A stretch of DNA of 64,000 bases from Alkalicaulis satelles. Its GTDB lineage: Bacteria; Pseudomonadota; Alphaproteobacteria; Caulobacterales; Maricaulaceae. Below the pieces are notes generated by a model. It was given only the letters and a program-made list of their open reading frames with translations, made no database searches and was not told the DNA's origin. The position numbers and the translations under genes are program-made. Within the stretch, counting starts at the first letter, position 1, and every line of letters starts with the position of its first letter. Positions 54,561 through 64,000 of this stretch are shown piece after piece. Where the stretch lies: contig NZ_VWOJ01000002.1 in NCBI RefSeq assembly GCF_008630495.1, forward strand, positions 139,001-203,000, read 5' to 3'.

Positions 54561-56234
54561 GTGACATCCAGGCCCGATCCGCAGAGCGAAGCTGCGCCCA
54601 AGCGCGGCGCCTTCACCCGGTTTCTCGATGCGGTGGAGTGGCTGGGCAATCTCCTGCCCCATCCGGTGACTCTGTTTGCGATCCTGGCCGGCCTGATGAT
54701 CCTGGCCTCAGGATTTTTCGGCGGCTTTTTGCAGGTCGCGGTGGAAGACCCGCGCCCCGAAGGCGCGGCGGGCCGGACTGCGGACGGCATGATCCGCGCG
54801 GTCAGCCTGATGAATGAGGACGGCTTCCGGCGCATCTTCACCAGCCTGACCACCAATTTCACCAGCTTCGCCCCGCTCGGCGTGGTGCTGGTGGCCATGC
54901 TGGGCGTGGGCGTGGCGGAAAAATCCGGCCTGCTGTCCGCCGCCGTGCGCTCCATCGTGCTGGGCGCCAACCGGCATACCGTCACCGTGGCGGTGGTGTT
55001 CGCCGGCGTCCTGTCCAATACCGCCTCTGAAATGGGCTATGTGGTGCTGGTGCCGCTGGCGGGCGCGGTGTTCTACGCGCTGGGCCGCCATCCGCTGGCG
55101 GGCATGGCGGCGGCGTTCGCGGGCACGTCGGGCGGCTATAGCGCCAATCTGCTGATCGGCACCATCGATCCCCTGCTGGCGGGCATCACCACCGAGGCGG
55201 CCCAGCTGATCGATCCTGAATATGTGGTTTCGGCGCCGGCCAATTACTTCTTCATGGTGGCTTCCACCTTCATGATCACCGCGATCGGCTCGCTGGTGAC
55301 CATCTTCATCGTCGAGCCCAAGCTCGGCCCCTATGATTCCAGCCGCGCCGATCCGTCCGTCTTTGACGACAACATGATGCAGCCGGTCTCCAGCCCGGAG
55401 AAGAAGGGCCTGATGTGGGCGGGGATCGCCTCGCTGGGCGTGTTCGCGGCCATGGCCTGGACGCTGATGGGAGATGAGCTGTCGCTGAGCTTGCCGTTTA
55501 TCGGCACGCTGTTCTCGGTCAACATTCCCGACTGGCTGCCCGGCTGGGGCGCTTTGCGCAATCCCGAGACCGGCGAAATTTTCAGGCAGGCGCCCTTTTT
55601 TACAGGCTTTGTGACCTGGATCTTCCTGTTCTTCCTGATCGTGGGCTTCGCCTATGGCCGGGCGGCGGGCACCATGAAGACCGACCGTGACGTGATTGAC
55701 GGCATGGCCTCGGCCATTTCGACGCTGGGCCTGTATATCGTGCTGGTCTTCTTCGCCGCCCAGTTCGTGGCCTTTTTCGGCTGGTCCAATCTGGGCGCCA
55801 TCACCGCGGTCACCGGCGCGCAATTCCTGATCGACACCGGGCTCACCGGCCCGGCCATCTTCATCGGCTTCATCCTGATGTGCTGCTTTGTGAACCTGAT
55901 GCTGGGCTCGGCCAGCGCGCAATGGGCGGTGACCGCGCCCATTTTCGTGCCCATGCTGATGCTGGTGGGCTATTCGCCCGAGGTGATCCAGGCCGCCTAC
56001 CGGATCGGGGATTCATCGACCAATATCATCACCCCGATGATGAGCTATTTCGGCCTGATCCTGGCGTGGATGACGCGCTATGACAAAAAGCTGGGGATCG
56101 GCACGGTCATCGCGATGATGCTGCCCTATTCCATGGCCTTCCTGATCAGCTGGATCGCGCTGTTCTTCCTGTGGACCTTCGCCCTGGGCCTGGAGGTGGG
56201 GCCGGGCTCCCCCACCTTCTATCCCGCAAGCTGA
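54561..56234 (+). CDS. AbgT-family transporter
   Basis: A 557-residue inner-membrane protein of the p-aminobenzoyl-glutamate transporter family. NLLPHPVTLFAILAGLMIL, FAPLGVVLVAMLGVGVAEKSGL, FAGTSGGYSANLLIGTIDPLLAGI, LMLGSASAQWAVTAPIFVPMLM and RIGDSSTNIITPMMSYFGLIL are AbgT blocks. Members import aminobenzoyl-glutamate or export sulfonamide antimetabolites. The start is GTG at 54561, since homologues begin shortly before the first helix. It ends at a strong hairpin facing metK. Confidence 0.94.
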   Translation: MTSRPDPQSEAAPKRGAFTRFLDAVEWLGNLLPHPVTLFAILAGLMILASGFFGGFLQVAVEDPRPEGAAGRTADGMIRAVSLMNEDGFRRIFTSLTTNFTSFAPLGVVLVAMLGVGVAEKSGLLSAAVRSIVLGANRHTVTVAVVFAGVLSNTASEMGYVVLVPLAGAVFYALGRHPLAGMAAAFAGTSGGYSANLLIGTIDPLLAGITTEAAQLIDPEYVVSAPANYFFMVASTFMITAIGSLVTIFIVEPKLGPYDSSRADPSVFDDNMMQPVSSPEKKGLMWAGIASLGVFAAMAWTLMGDELSLSLPFIGTLFSVNIPDWLPGWGALRNPETGEIFRQAPFFTGFVTWIFLFFLIVGFAYGRAAGTMKTDRDVIDGMASAISTLGLYIVLVFFAAQFVAFFGWSNLGAITAVTGAQFLIDTGLTGPAIFIGFILMCCFVNLMLGSASAQWAVTAPIFVPMLMLVGYSPEVIQAAYRIGDSSTNIITPMMSYFGLILAWMTRYDKKLGIGTVIAMMLPYSMAFLISWIALFFLWTFALGLEVGPGSPTFYPAS

Positions 56235-56241
56235 ACGTGAC

Positions 56242-56273
56242 AACGCCGCCCGGCCTGACGGCCGGGCGGCGTT
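56242..56273. terminator. strong bidirectional hairpin
   Basis: A perfect 14-bp stem (AACGCCGCCCGGCC and its complement) with loop TGAC, lying 8 bases after the AbgT stop and 43 bases before the 3' end of the convergent metK gene. No T-run, but the strongest hairpin seen in the window. Confidence 0.8.
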
Positions 56274-56315
56274 GAAAGCGTCTCACGCGCCTGGGCTGGC
56301 GCGCAGATCAGATCA

Positions 56316-57488
<1,173 letters not shown>

Positions 57489-57495
57489 GCTGCAT

Positions 57496-57525
57496 GCTCC
57501 ATATAAAGATTGCTTTATATGGAGC
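57496..57525 (-). promoter_or_regulatory. perfect 13-bp inverted repeat covering the metK ribosome site
   Basis: GCTCCATATAAAG, loop of four bases, CTTTATATGGAGC. On the metK strand the right arm ends in GGAGC, the only ribosome-binding candidate, 7 bases before the GTG start. As RNA it would form a hairpin hiding this site. As DNA it is a palindromic AT-rich operator of the sort bound by ArsR-type methionine-cycle repressors (SahR/SamR) near metK in proteobacteria; a match to their consensus is not checked. Confidence 0.75.
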
Positions 57526-57602
57526 GCTTAAAGCCCATCCCCGCCCCAATTGCAAGACGGTTGGACGCCCCGGCCAGGGCGTCCGGGGACCGGGTTGCAG
57601 GC

Positions 57603-58040
57603 TCAGACCTCGGCGGTCTCGGCGGCGGCGGCTTCTGCTTCTTCGGCGGCCAGGGTGCGCACCAGCTCCAGAATGCGCCGGCGCACCTTGCCGTCCTTGA
57701 TGCGGGCGAAGGCCTGGGCCAGCGCCACGCCATCGGCGGACTGGATGAAATCATCCACGATCGGGGTCTGGTCGCCTTCCGAGAAGCCCGGTTGCGTCAT
57801 GGATTCCGAGACGCCCTCGTAGAAGAAGGACACCGGCACATCGAGCACGCGGCCCATCAGCCAGAGCCGTCCCGCGCCGACCCGGTTGGTGCCGCGCTCG
57901 TATTTCTGCACCTGCTGGAAGGTCACGCCCAGCTCATCACCCAGTTTTTCCTGGCTCATATTGAGCAGCTGACGGCGCAGACGGATGCGAGAGCCGACAT
58001 GACGGTCTACGGCGTTCGGGCCACGGGGATTTACGCTCAT
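57603..58040 (-). CDS. XRE-family transcriptional regulator
   Basis: A 145-residue protein. HTH at about residues 18-72: RIRLRRQLLNMSQEKLGDELGVTFQQVQKYERGTNRVGAGRLWL. The C-terminal half is helical and alanine/glutamate rich (RRILELVRTLAAEEAEA). This type is found between lnt and metK in many Alphaproteobacteria, as I recall, with an unknown target. The inverted repeat at 57496-57525 in front of metK is a natural candidate site, but that is a guess. GGAAGC stands before the ATG. Confidence 0.9.
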   Translation of the reverse strand: MSVNPRGPNAVDRHVGSRIRLRRQLLNMSQEKLGDELGVTFQQVQKYERGTNRVGAGRLWLMGRVLDVPVSFFYEGVSESMTQPGFSEGDQTPIVDDFIQSADGVALAQAFARIKDGKVRRRILELVRTLAAEEAEAAAAETAEV

Positions 58041-58091
58041 TTTCGGCTTCCTGTCTTGTCATCGGGCCTGGAGAGCCCCTCTGGCGCTCAA

Positions 58092-59717
58092 TCATACGCT
58101 GTATCGCGGCGGCTTTGTGTCCAACTGAAGGCGATTCAGCCAGCAAGCAACCACGCTATTCAACGCAAGGAGAATCGCAAAAAGGATGCTCCACAGGCCA
58201 TCTCCGTAAAGGCTGTAAGGGGTTGCGTCCAGCCTCTCAAGCAAAACAACGTCAATAAAAGATTCGTCATCAACTGCCAGAGCGCGCTCAATGCGACCAT
58301 AGGGATCAATCTGTCCCGATACGCCGTTTGAAGCCGCTCTGACCAGGGGCAATCCTTCTTCCACGGCGCGGTACTGCGCCTGGTTGAGATGCTGGCGGGG
58401 TCCTGATGATGCGCCATACCATGAATCATTGGAGATGTTCACCAGCCAATGGGGCCGGTCCGCCCCGCGCGGCGCAAAACGCGGGAAGATCACCTCGTAG
58501 CAGATCAGCGGCGCAAACGGTCTCAGCCCCGCCAGTGACAGCGTGCGCGCATAGGGTCCGGGCGTGTAGAAGGGCGCAATATGGGACAAGGTCTCGAACC
58601 CGATCAGGCGCGTGAGCGGCGCCACCGGATTGCCCTCGCCGAACGGCACCAGGCGCACCTTGTCATAGGCGTCCTCCAGCACCATCCAGTCTGCATCCAT
58701 GCGCAGGGCGCCCAGTGAATTGAAGAACTGGTCCGGACCGCCGGCCTCGCCGCGCGCCGCCCGGGTTATCCCGCTCAGCAGGAGCGCGCCTTCGGGCAGG
58801 GCGCGGCGGATGTCGGCCAGCAGGTCCGGTTCGTGCAGCAGGAAGCCGGGCACCGCGCCCTCCGGCCAGACAATGGCGGACACATCCTCCACGCCCGGCG
58901 CCGACGACAGGACGAGATAGCGCTGCAAGATCTCATGGCGCGCCGCCAGGGTCTTGTCGCGCTGGTCGATATGGATCTGCACCACGCGCACGCTCTGGCC
59001 GGCCGCGGTCATTTGCGCGCCCTCAAGGCGCATCGCGCCCCAGCCCCACGCGCCCGCCAGCAGGACGAAGCCCAATATCAGCGGCATGGCGCGCGCCAGC
59101 GCCGGACCGCGCCCGGCCAGGGCGGCGGGCGCGGCGAAGGCGAACAGCACCAGCGCCGACAGGCCGGCCGCCCCGATAATGCTGGCGATCTGGCTGACCG
59201 CGCCGCCTGCGGCGAAGACATGGCCGGGCAAATTCCACGGAAAACCGCTCAGCACCACCGAGCGCGCCAGCTCCACGACCATGAACGCCCCGGCGAAGAC
59301 GGTGATGCGGTGGGCGCCGCGCGGCGCAAGGCGCGCATAGGCCGCCCCGGCCGCGCCCCAGAACAGGGCGAGCCCGCCGGGCAGAAGGATGAGCGGCGCC
59401 CAGATCAGCCAGCCATAGTCCTCGGCCTGCACCAGGAAGGCGTTGGCCACCCACCAGGTGCCGGCCAGGAACTGGCCCGCGGCGAAACTCCAGGCGCGCG
59501 CGAAACCCGCTCTGACCGGCGAGCGGGCGCGCCGGGCGCCGTCCAGCGCCCAGACCAGCCCGGCATAGGCGATGATCAGGGCGGGCTGGACATGAAACGG
59601 GGCATGCGCCAGCACGCCGAACGCGCCCAGCGCGAACAGCGCGCCATAAAGGGCCGGGCCCTTGAGCGCCCGCCCGCGTGCGCGCAGGCGGCGCAGACGG
59701 GCGCGCCAGACGGTCAT
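58092..59717 (-). CDS. lnt: apolipoprotein N-acyltransferase
   Basis: A 541-residue inner-membrane enzyme. About seven helices occupy residues 20-225; a nitrilase domain follows, with the catalytic Glu in IVWPEGAVPGFLL (about 287), a lysine region, and Cys in PLICYEVIFP (about 404). WLVNISNDSWYGASSGPRQHLNQAQYRAVE is the Lnt C-terminal signature. It adds the third acyl chain to lipoproteins such as those encoded here at 3823, 7892 and 16172. Its ATG overlaps the corC stop (ATGA). Confidence 0.95.
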   Translation of the reverse strand: MTVWRARLRRLRARGRALKGPALYGALFALGAFGVLAHAPFHVQPALIIAYAGLVWALDGARRARSPVRAGFARAWSFAAGQFLAGTWWVANAFLVQAEDYGWLIWAPLILLPGGLALFWGAAGAAYARLAPRGAHRITVFAGAFMVVELARSVVLSGFPWNLPGHVFAAGGAVSQIASIIGAAGLSALVLFAFAAPAALAGRGPALARAMPLILGFVLLAGAWGWGAMRLEGAQMTAAGQSVRVVQIHIDQRDKTLAARHEILQRYLVLSSAPGVEDVSAIVWPEGAVPGFLLHEPDLLADIRRALPEGALLLSGITRAARGEAGGPDQFFNSLGALRMDADWMVLEDAYDKVRLVPFGEGNPVAPLTRLIGFETLSHIAPFYTPGPYARTLSLAGLRPFAPLICYEVIFPRFAPRGADRPHWLVNISNDSWYGASSGPRQHLNQAQYRAVEEGLPLVRAASNGVSGQIDPYGRIERALAVDDESFIDVVLLERLDATPYSLYGDGLWSILFAILLALNSVVACWLNRLQLDTKPPRYSV

Positions 59718-60643
59718 GGCGTTTCAGGCGCCTCCGGCGGGGGGCTGGCGGCGGGCGCGGCGGGGCGCACGGCGGGACGGATGCGCATGCGCTTGATGCG
59801 GCGCGGATCGGAATCGAGGATCTCGAACTCCAGCCCCGACGGGTGGGAAAGCACTTCGCCGCGCTCGGGCACCCGGCCGGCCAGGCGGAAAATCAGACCG
59901 CCCAGCGTATCCACATCGTTTTCCTCGGCCTCGGTGGCGATGTCCCGGCCCAGCTCGCGCTCCAGCTCCTCGATAGGCGCGCGCGCATCGGCCTCCCACA
60001 TATCGGCGCCCTTGGCGCGGATGGAGGGCGCTTCGGTCTCGTCGTGCTCGTCCTCGATATCGCCCACAATGGGTTCGATCAGGTCTTCCAGCGTCACCAG
60101 ACCGTCCGTGCCGCCGAACTCGTCCACCACCAGCGCCATATGCATGCGCCGCGACTGCATGCGCAGGAGCAGGTCCAGCGCTCGCATGGAGGCGGGCACG
60201 TAGAGCAGCGGGCGGCGCACGGCGGGCAGGATTCGCGCCTCGCCCCAATTGCCCGCGCCCTCGTCGCCGGATTCCGCGTAGCGCACCAGATAGCTGATGA
60301 TGTCGCGGATATGCACGACCCCGACGGGGTCGTCGAGCGTCTCGCGATAGACCGGAAAGCGCGAATGGCCCGCCTCTGTGACCAGGCGCGCCAGCTCCTT
60401 CAGGGGGGTGTCGATCTCCACCGCGATGATGTCGGCGCGCGGCACCATCACGTCCTCCACGCGCTTGGCGTGGAACTCGCGCAGATTCAGAAACAGATCC
60501 CCGCCCGGCGCCAGCGCGGAGGAGGGGCCGGCCGTGCTCGCAGCGGGCAGGACGGAGCTGTACTCCACTTCGGCGGCGCCCGCTCGCCGGAAAGCGGATG
60601 TAAAGCGGGTGATCAGGCCATTGCCTGGCTCGGTATCGGTCAT
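59714..60643 (-). CDS. CorC/hemolysin C-type CBS-domain protein
   Basis: A 309-residue soluble protein with two CBS domains (about residues 65-190: VMVPRADIIAVEIDTPLKEL, FPVYRETLDDPVGVVHIRDI, then RRMHMALVVDEFGGTDGLVTLEDLIEPIVG) and a C-terminal CorC_HlyC/transporter-associated domain (DTLGGLIFRLAGRVPERGEVL, then FEILDSDPRRIKRMRI). The family modulates Mg/Co transport or binds AMP/ADP; true haemolysis is not implied. It lies between ybeY and lnt with ATGA overlaps on both sides, the common order in Alphaproteobacteria. Confidence 0.93.
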   Translation of the reverse strand: MTDTEPGNGLITRFTSAFRRAGAAEVEYSSVLPAASTAGPSSALAPGGDLFLNLREFHAKRVEDVMVPRADIIAVEIDTPLKELARLVTEAGHSRFPVYRETLDDPVGVVHIRDIISYLVRYAESGDEGAGNWGEARILPAVRRPLLYVPASMRALDLLLRMQSRRMHMALVVDEFGGTDGLVTLEDLIEPIVGDIEDEHDETEAPSIRAKGADMWEADARAPIEELERELGRDIATEAEENDVDTLGGLIFRLAGRVPERGEVLSHPSGLEFEILDSDPRRIKRMRIRPAVRPAAPAASPPPEAPETP

Positions 60644-61098
60644 GGCGTATTTTGGGCGGCATAGGGGTCGGGTATCGCGAACCCGGCGAGCACCGCTGTT
60701 TCCAGCGTTTCCATCTCGCGCGCCGCAGCGTCCTCCTGATGGTCAAATCCGTTCAAGTGCAAGACCCCGTGCAGGGCCAGGTGTGCGGCGTGATGGACCA
60801 GCGTCTTGCCCGCCTCATCCGCCTCGCGCGCGCAGGTCTGGTAGGCCAGCGCCACATCGCCGGGATAGCCCTCGCTTTGCGGCGCGGGAAAGGACAAGAC
60901 ATTGGTGGGCCGGTCCTTGCCGCGGAAGCGGGCATTGAGATCGCGCACCATTGCGTCATCGGCCAGAAGGATCACCGCCACGCCCGGACGCGGATCGTCC
61001 ATCCGGGCAAGCGCCGCCGCGATCACGTCCGTGATCAGGGCTTCAAGCCCGTCCGCCGCACGCCAGGCATCATGGCCGATGACGATCTCCACGCTCAT
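60640..61098 (-). CDS. ybeY: endoribonuclease YbeY
   Basis: A 152-residue protein with the zinc motif HLALHGVLHLNGFDHQED (H-G-x-L-H-L-x-G-x-D-H) near residues 115-132 and the upstream DLNARFRGKDRPTNVLSFP block. It matures 16S rRNA 3' ends and takes part in ribosome quality control. ATGA overlaps with phoH upstream and corC downstream show translational coupling. Confidence 0.96.
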   Translation of the reverse strand: MSVEIVIGHDAWRAADGLEALITDVIAAALARMDDPRPGVAVILLADDAMVRDLNARFRGKDRPTNVLSFPAPQSEGYPGDVALAYQTCAREADEAGKTLVHHAAHLALHGVLHLNGFDHQEDAAAREMETLETAVLAGFAIPDPYAAQNTP

Positions 61099-62129
61099 GA
61101 CCCCTCGCGCCCCTGCGTCAGGGCGTCGTCGCGCTCATAGGCGTCCACGATGCGCGCCACCAGGCCGTGGCGGACCACGTCGGCGCGGGTGAAGCGGTGG
61201 ATGGCGATGCGCGGCTCGGCGTCGAGAATGCCCAGCGCATGAGCCAGGCCCGACGGCTCGCCGCGGCGCAAGTCGGTCTGGGTCGGATCGCCCGTCACCG
61301 CCATGCGCGAGCCTTCGCCCAGCCGGGTGAGCACCATGCGCATCTGGGGGATGGTGGCGTTCTGGGCCTCGTCCACCACGATGAAGGCGCGGTTGAGCGT
61401 GCGTCCGCGCATGAAGGCCAGCGGCGCCACCTCCACCCGGCCCTCCTCGCGGAACTTGTCGCTCAGGCGCTGGCCCAGCGCATCGCGCAGCGCGTCCCAG
61501 ATGGGCAGAAGATAGGGATCGATCTTTTCGGTCAGATCGCCGGGCAGGAAGCCCAGGCGCTCGCCGGCCTCCACCGCCGGACGGGTGATCACCAGGCGCT
61601 CCACCGCGCCCTGGGCCAGCAGGCTCGCGCCCTGGGCCACCGCCAGCAGGGTCTTGCCCGTGCCCGCCGGGCCGACGCCGAACACCATGTCAAAGGACGC
61701 GTCATCTTTCAGCGCGCGCACATACTCGCCCTGTCCGGGCGTGCGGGCGGCGAAGCTGGCGCCGCGCGGCACCCGGATGATCGTGTCCAGCGCCTCCGCC
61801 GGCGCGTCGCCGCTCATCAGGCAGGCCGCGCGCACCGCGGCCGGATCGACCAAAAGGCCTTCGCCCAGGCGCGCATAGAGCGCGTTGAGCACCCGGCCCG
61901 CATCCGTGCGCGCGCGCGCCTCCTCGCCCATGACCACGACCTGGCCGCCGCCGGGCGCCTCGACGCGCACGCCCAGCTCGGCTTCCAGCACGGCGAAATT
62001 CTCATGACCCGGCCCCGCCAGGGCGCGCACGCGCCCGGCATCATCAAAATGCATAGTGTCGGCAGGCAGGCGCCGCCCCTCGCGGGGGGCGCTTTTGGCC
62101 TTGGGGCGCGGTTTGGGACTTCGGCTCAC
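61095..62129 (-). CDS. phoH: PhoH-family ATPase
   Basis: A 344-residue protein. The N-terminal part is a KH-like region (residues 20-110). The ATPase has [17 protein letters not shown] (Walker A), [45 protein letters not shown] (Walker B) and TGDPTQTDL. It binds RNA and is functionally linked with YbeY. The start is GTG at 62127-62129, sharing bases with the miaB stop (GTGA); 36 further open codons lie inside miaB. The basic N-terminus ([13 protein letters not shown]) is lineage specific. Confidence 0.94.
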   Translation of the reverse strand: MSRSPKPRPKAKSAPREGRRLPADTMHFDDAGRVRALAGPGHENFAVLEAELGVRVEAPGGGQVVVMGEEARARTDAGRVLNALYARLGEGLLVDPAAVRAACLMSGDAPAEALDTIIRVPRGASFAARTPGQGEYVRALKDDASFDMVFGVGPAGTGKTLLAVAQGASLLAQGAVERLVITRPAVEAGERLGFLPGDLTEKIDPYLLPIWDALRDALGQRLSDKFREEGRVEVAPLAFMRGRTLNRAFIVVDEAQNATIPQMRMVLTRLGEGSRMAVTGDPTQTDLRRGEPSGLAHALGILDAEPRIAIHRFTRADVVRHGLVARIVDAYERDDALTQGREGS

Positions 62130-63538
62130 GCGGCGCGCGTCTCCTCCGGGACCAGTCGGGCTGACAGCGCATTGCGGCTGGCGCCGGTGATCTCCACCTG
62201 TGCGATCTGGCCGATCAGCCTGTCCGGGCCGTCGCAATGGACCGCCTGCAGATAGGGGCTGCGCCCGGCGATCTGGCCGTGATTGCGCCCGGCGCGCTCG
62301 AACAGCACCGGCAGGCGCCGCCCGGTCATGGAGGCGTTGAACGCTTCCTGCTGGGCGCCCAGAAGCGCCTGCAGGCGCAACAGGCGCTCATGCTTGACCG
62401 CCTCATCGACCTGGCCGGCCATGGCCGCGCCCGGCGTGCCGGGACGGCGCGAATACTTGAACGAGAAGCAGGCCGCGTAATTGACCGCGCGCGCCAGCTC
62501 CATCGTGGCCTCGAAATCGGCCTCGGTCTCGCCGGGAAAGCCCACAATCATGTCGCCGGAAATGGCGATATCGGGCCGCGCCGCGCGCAGGCGCTCGATG
62601 ATGGCCAGATAGTCCGCCGCCGTATGACGCCGGTTCATGGCCTTGAGGATCCGGTCCGAGCCCGACTGCACCGGCAGGTGGAAATAGGGCATCAGGGCGG
62701 GCGTGTCGGCGAACGCCGCAATCAGATCGTCATCCATATCGCCCGGATGGGAGGTGGTGAAGCGGATGCGCTCCAGCCCGTCAATGCGCGCCAGATGGCG
62801 CACCAGACGCGCCAGCCCCCAGGGCCCGTCCGCCTCGCGCCCCGCCGGGGGCGCGCCGTGATAGGCGTTGACGTTCTGGCCCAAGAGCGTCACCTCGCGC
62901 ACGCCTTGGGCGGCCAGCGCGCGCACCTCGGCGGTCACCTGGTCCACCGCGCGCGACCATTCGGCGCCGCGCGTATAGGGCACCACGCAGAACGTGCAGA
63001 ACTTGTCGCAGCCCTCCTGCACGGTCACGAAGGCGCTATAGCCCTCGATCTGGCGCGCAGGCGCGGCCAGGGCGTCGAACTTGTCCTCGACCTCGAACTC
63101 GGTCTGCAGCGCCTCGCCGCGTCCGCGATGCACGTTGGCGATGAACTCGGGCAGTTTGTGATAGGCCTGCGGCCCCACCACCAGATCCACCACCGGCGCG
63201 CGCGCGCGGATCTCGGCGCCTTCGGCCTGGGCGACGCAGCCGGCCACGGCGATGGTCATGGCCCCGCCCGCCGCCGCCTTTTCCTCTTTCAGAGGGCGCA
63301 GCCGGCCCAGCTCCGAATAGACCTTCTCGGCGGCCTTCTCGCGGATATGGCAGGTGTTGAGGATGACCAGATCGGCGCCCTCGGGCGCCTCGGCCGGCTC
63401 ATAGCCAAGAGGCGTCAGCAGATCGCGCATACGCTCGGAGTCGTACACGTTCATCTGGCAGCCATAGGTCTTGATGAACAGGCGCTTGCGGGTCTTGTCA
63501 CCGGAAGTCGCCGTGGCGGCGTTCGCAGTCTCGGTCAT
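62126..63538 (-). CDS. miaB: tRNA-2-methylthio-N6-dimethylallyladenosine synthase
   Basis: A 470-residue methylthiotransferase. The N-terminal UPF0004 domain carries the second cluster ligands Cys27 (YGCQMN), Cys63 ([10 protein letters not shown]) and the Cys in [10 protein letters not shown]. The radical-SAM cluster is [20 protein letters not shown] domain lies at about 400-465. It adds a methylthio group at A37 of tRNAs reading UNN codons, using SAM made by MetK in the same gene row. It overlaps phoH by 4 bases (GTGA). Confidence 0.96.
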   Translation of the reverse strand: MTETANAATATSGDKTRKRLFIKTYGCQMNVYDSERMRDLLTPLGYEPAEAPEGADLVILNTCHIREKAAEKVYSELGRLRPLKEEKAAAGGAMTIAVAGCVAQAEGAEIRARAPVVDLVVGPQAYHKLPEFIANVHRGRGEALQTEFEVEDKFDALAAPARQIEGYSAFVTVQEGCDKFCTFCVVPYTRGAEWSRAVDQVTAEVRALAAQGVREVTLLGQNVNAYHGAPPAGREADGPWGLARLVRHLARIDGLERIRFTTSHPGDMDDDLIAAFADTPALMPYFHLPVQSGSDRILKAMNRRHTAADYLAIIERLRAARPDIAISGDMIVGFPGETEADFEATMELARAVNYAACFSFKYSRRPGTPGAAMAGQVDEAVKHERLLRLQALLGAQQEAFNASMTGRRLPVLFERAGRNHGQIAGRSPYLQAVHCDGPDRLIGQIAQVEITGASRNALSARLVPEETRAA

Positions 63539-63666
63539 GGGCGCAGCCGGCCTCCTCGCCGGCGGAACGGGTCACCAATAGCCAATGCGCAGCCCGAAGG
63601 CCGCGCGCAGACCCTGCGTTATGGGCATTGAGGCCTTGCGATGCAAGCGCGGGGCTTCGTCAGCCC

Positions 63667-64000
63667 CTATTCCCCGCCCTTCAGCTTGACGCCGTAGAGC
63701 TCCAGGCGGTGATCGACGAGCTTGTAGCCCAGGCGCCGGGCGATGGCTTCCTGGAGGCGTTCGATTTCCTCGTCATAGAACTCCACCACATCGCCGGTAT
63801 TCATGTCGATCAGGTGATCGTGGTGATCCTCGGGCGCTTCTTCATAACGCGAGCGGCCGTCGCGGAAATCGTGGCGCTCGATAATGCCGGCGTCCTCGAA
63901 CAGGCGCACGGTGCGGTACACCGTGGCCAGCGAGATGCCCTTGTCGATCTCGTTGGCGCGCCGGTGCAGTTCCTCGGCGTCGGGATGATCGTCGGCGCGT
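63667..64000 (-). CDS. fur: Fur-family metal-responsive regulator (N-terminus cut by window edge)
   Basis: About 110 residues of the C-terminal two thirds. [24 protein letters not shown] is the recognition helix region of Fur, [23 protein letters not shown] the metal-binding and dimerisation part (H-x-H-H-D-H-L-like), ending in [18 protein letters not shown]. The position next to miaB is typical of Fur itself in Alphaproteobacteria rather than Zur, and the terminal CxxC pair of Zur-like proteins is absent. In alphaproteobacteria the same family member may respond to manganese (Mur). The 128 bases between fur and miaB have no gene. Confidence 0.93.
   Translation of the reverse strand, partial: RADDHPDAEELHRRANEIDKGISLATVYRTVRLFEDAGIIERHDFRDGRSRYEEAPEDHHDHLIDMNTGDVVEFYDEEIERLQEAIARRLGYKLVDHRLELYGVKLKGGE

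Noticed and set aside
57489-57602. SAM-II type riboswitch upstream of metK
   Set aside because: The gap is 114 bases and shows only a simple 13-bp hairpin; the pseudoknot pattern of SAM-II is not recognisable.

Overview
The window is high-GC DNA from an alphaproteobacterium, most likely of the Caulobacterales/Maricaulales group (dimorphic stalked or marine relatives such as Maricaulis or Oceanicaulis). Support comes from two perfect TTAA-N7-TTAA boxes (CtrA type), one next to flagellar genes; a ROSE-like leader on an hsp20 gene; the gene order fur-miaB-phoH-ybeY-corC-lnt-xre-metK; and an sdhCDAB operon. Assignment below order level is inference. No insertion sequence, prophage, CRISPR array or rRNA gene is seen.

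Layout. 1-2.5 kb: methionine branch operon hom-metX-metB with ATGA overlaps. 2.6-7.9 kb: a small unknown gene, hsp20 with heat-shock promoter and leader hairpin, two exported unknowns, then an ABC exporter divergent from soxR across a SoxR box. 7.9-12 kb: a nucleotide pyrophosphatase-like lipoprotein and an arsenic operon (arsR divergent from arsC-acr3-arsH). 12-16 kb: small exported protein, mmsA, and a response regulator-CopG antitoxin-GNAT row. 16-25.9 kb: M16 peptidase, double-ATPase peptide ABC protein, a frameshifted PAS histidine kinase, an SDR, a CtrA-boxed single-domain receiver, folD and yggT. 26-34.5 kb: tRNA-Ala(CGC), galE, a 2105-residue multi-glycosyltransferase/coiled-coil/methyltransferase protein and an FkbM methyltransferase, forming a glycan locus. 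34.6-38 kb: small genes including pterin dehydratase, then three Flp-pilus (Tad) pseudopilin-type genes. 38-43.4 kb: a divergent PEP carboxylase-like gene and flagellar genes fliE, flgC, flgB divergent from fliO, fliP. 43.4-45 kb: an SDR and a toxin-antitoxin operon whose toxin carries an in-frame stop. 45.2-48.9 kb: sdhC, sdhD, sdhA, a small coiled-coil gene, sdhB. 49-56.2 kb: ftsK, rarD, epoxide-hydrolase-like protein, DUF4197 protein and an AbgT transporter. 56.3-64 kb: metK, xre, lnt, corC, ybeY, phoH, miaB and fur (partial), all on the minus strand with stop/start overlaps from miaB to lnt.

Most genes are chromosomal housekeeping. The most unusual item is the giant protein at 27294-33611: one polypeptide with a GNGPS domain, a GT2 domain, two GT-B-like domains, a two-helix membrane hairpin, a long coiled coil with 37-residue repeats and a C-terminal methyltransferase-like domain. 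This layout resembles a polysaccharide polymerase fused to a coiled-coil length ruler and a terminating methyltransferase. Other leads are a perfect 13-bp inverted repeat that holds the metK ribosome binding site, a PEPC homologue with substituted catalytic motifs, and the broken toxin gene. The only stretch over 300 bases without an intact gene is 44673-45237; it holds the toxin pseudogene, its promoter, direct repeats and a possible sdh promoter.
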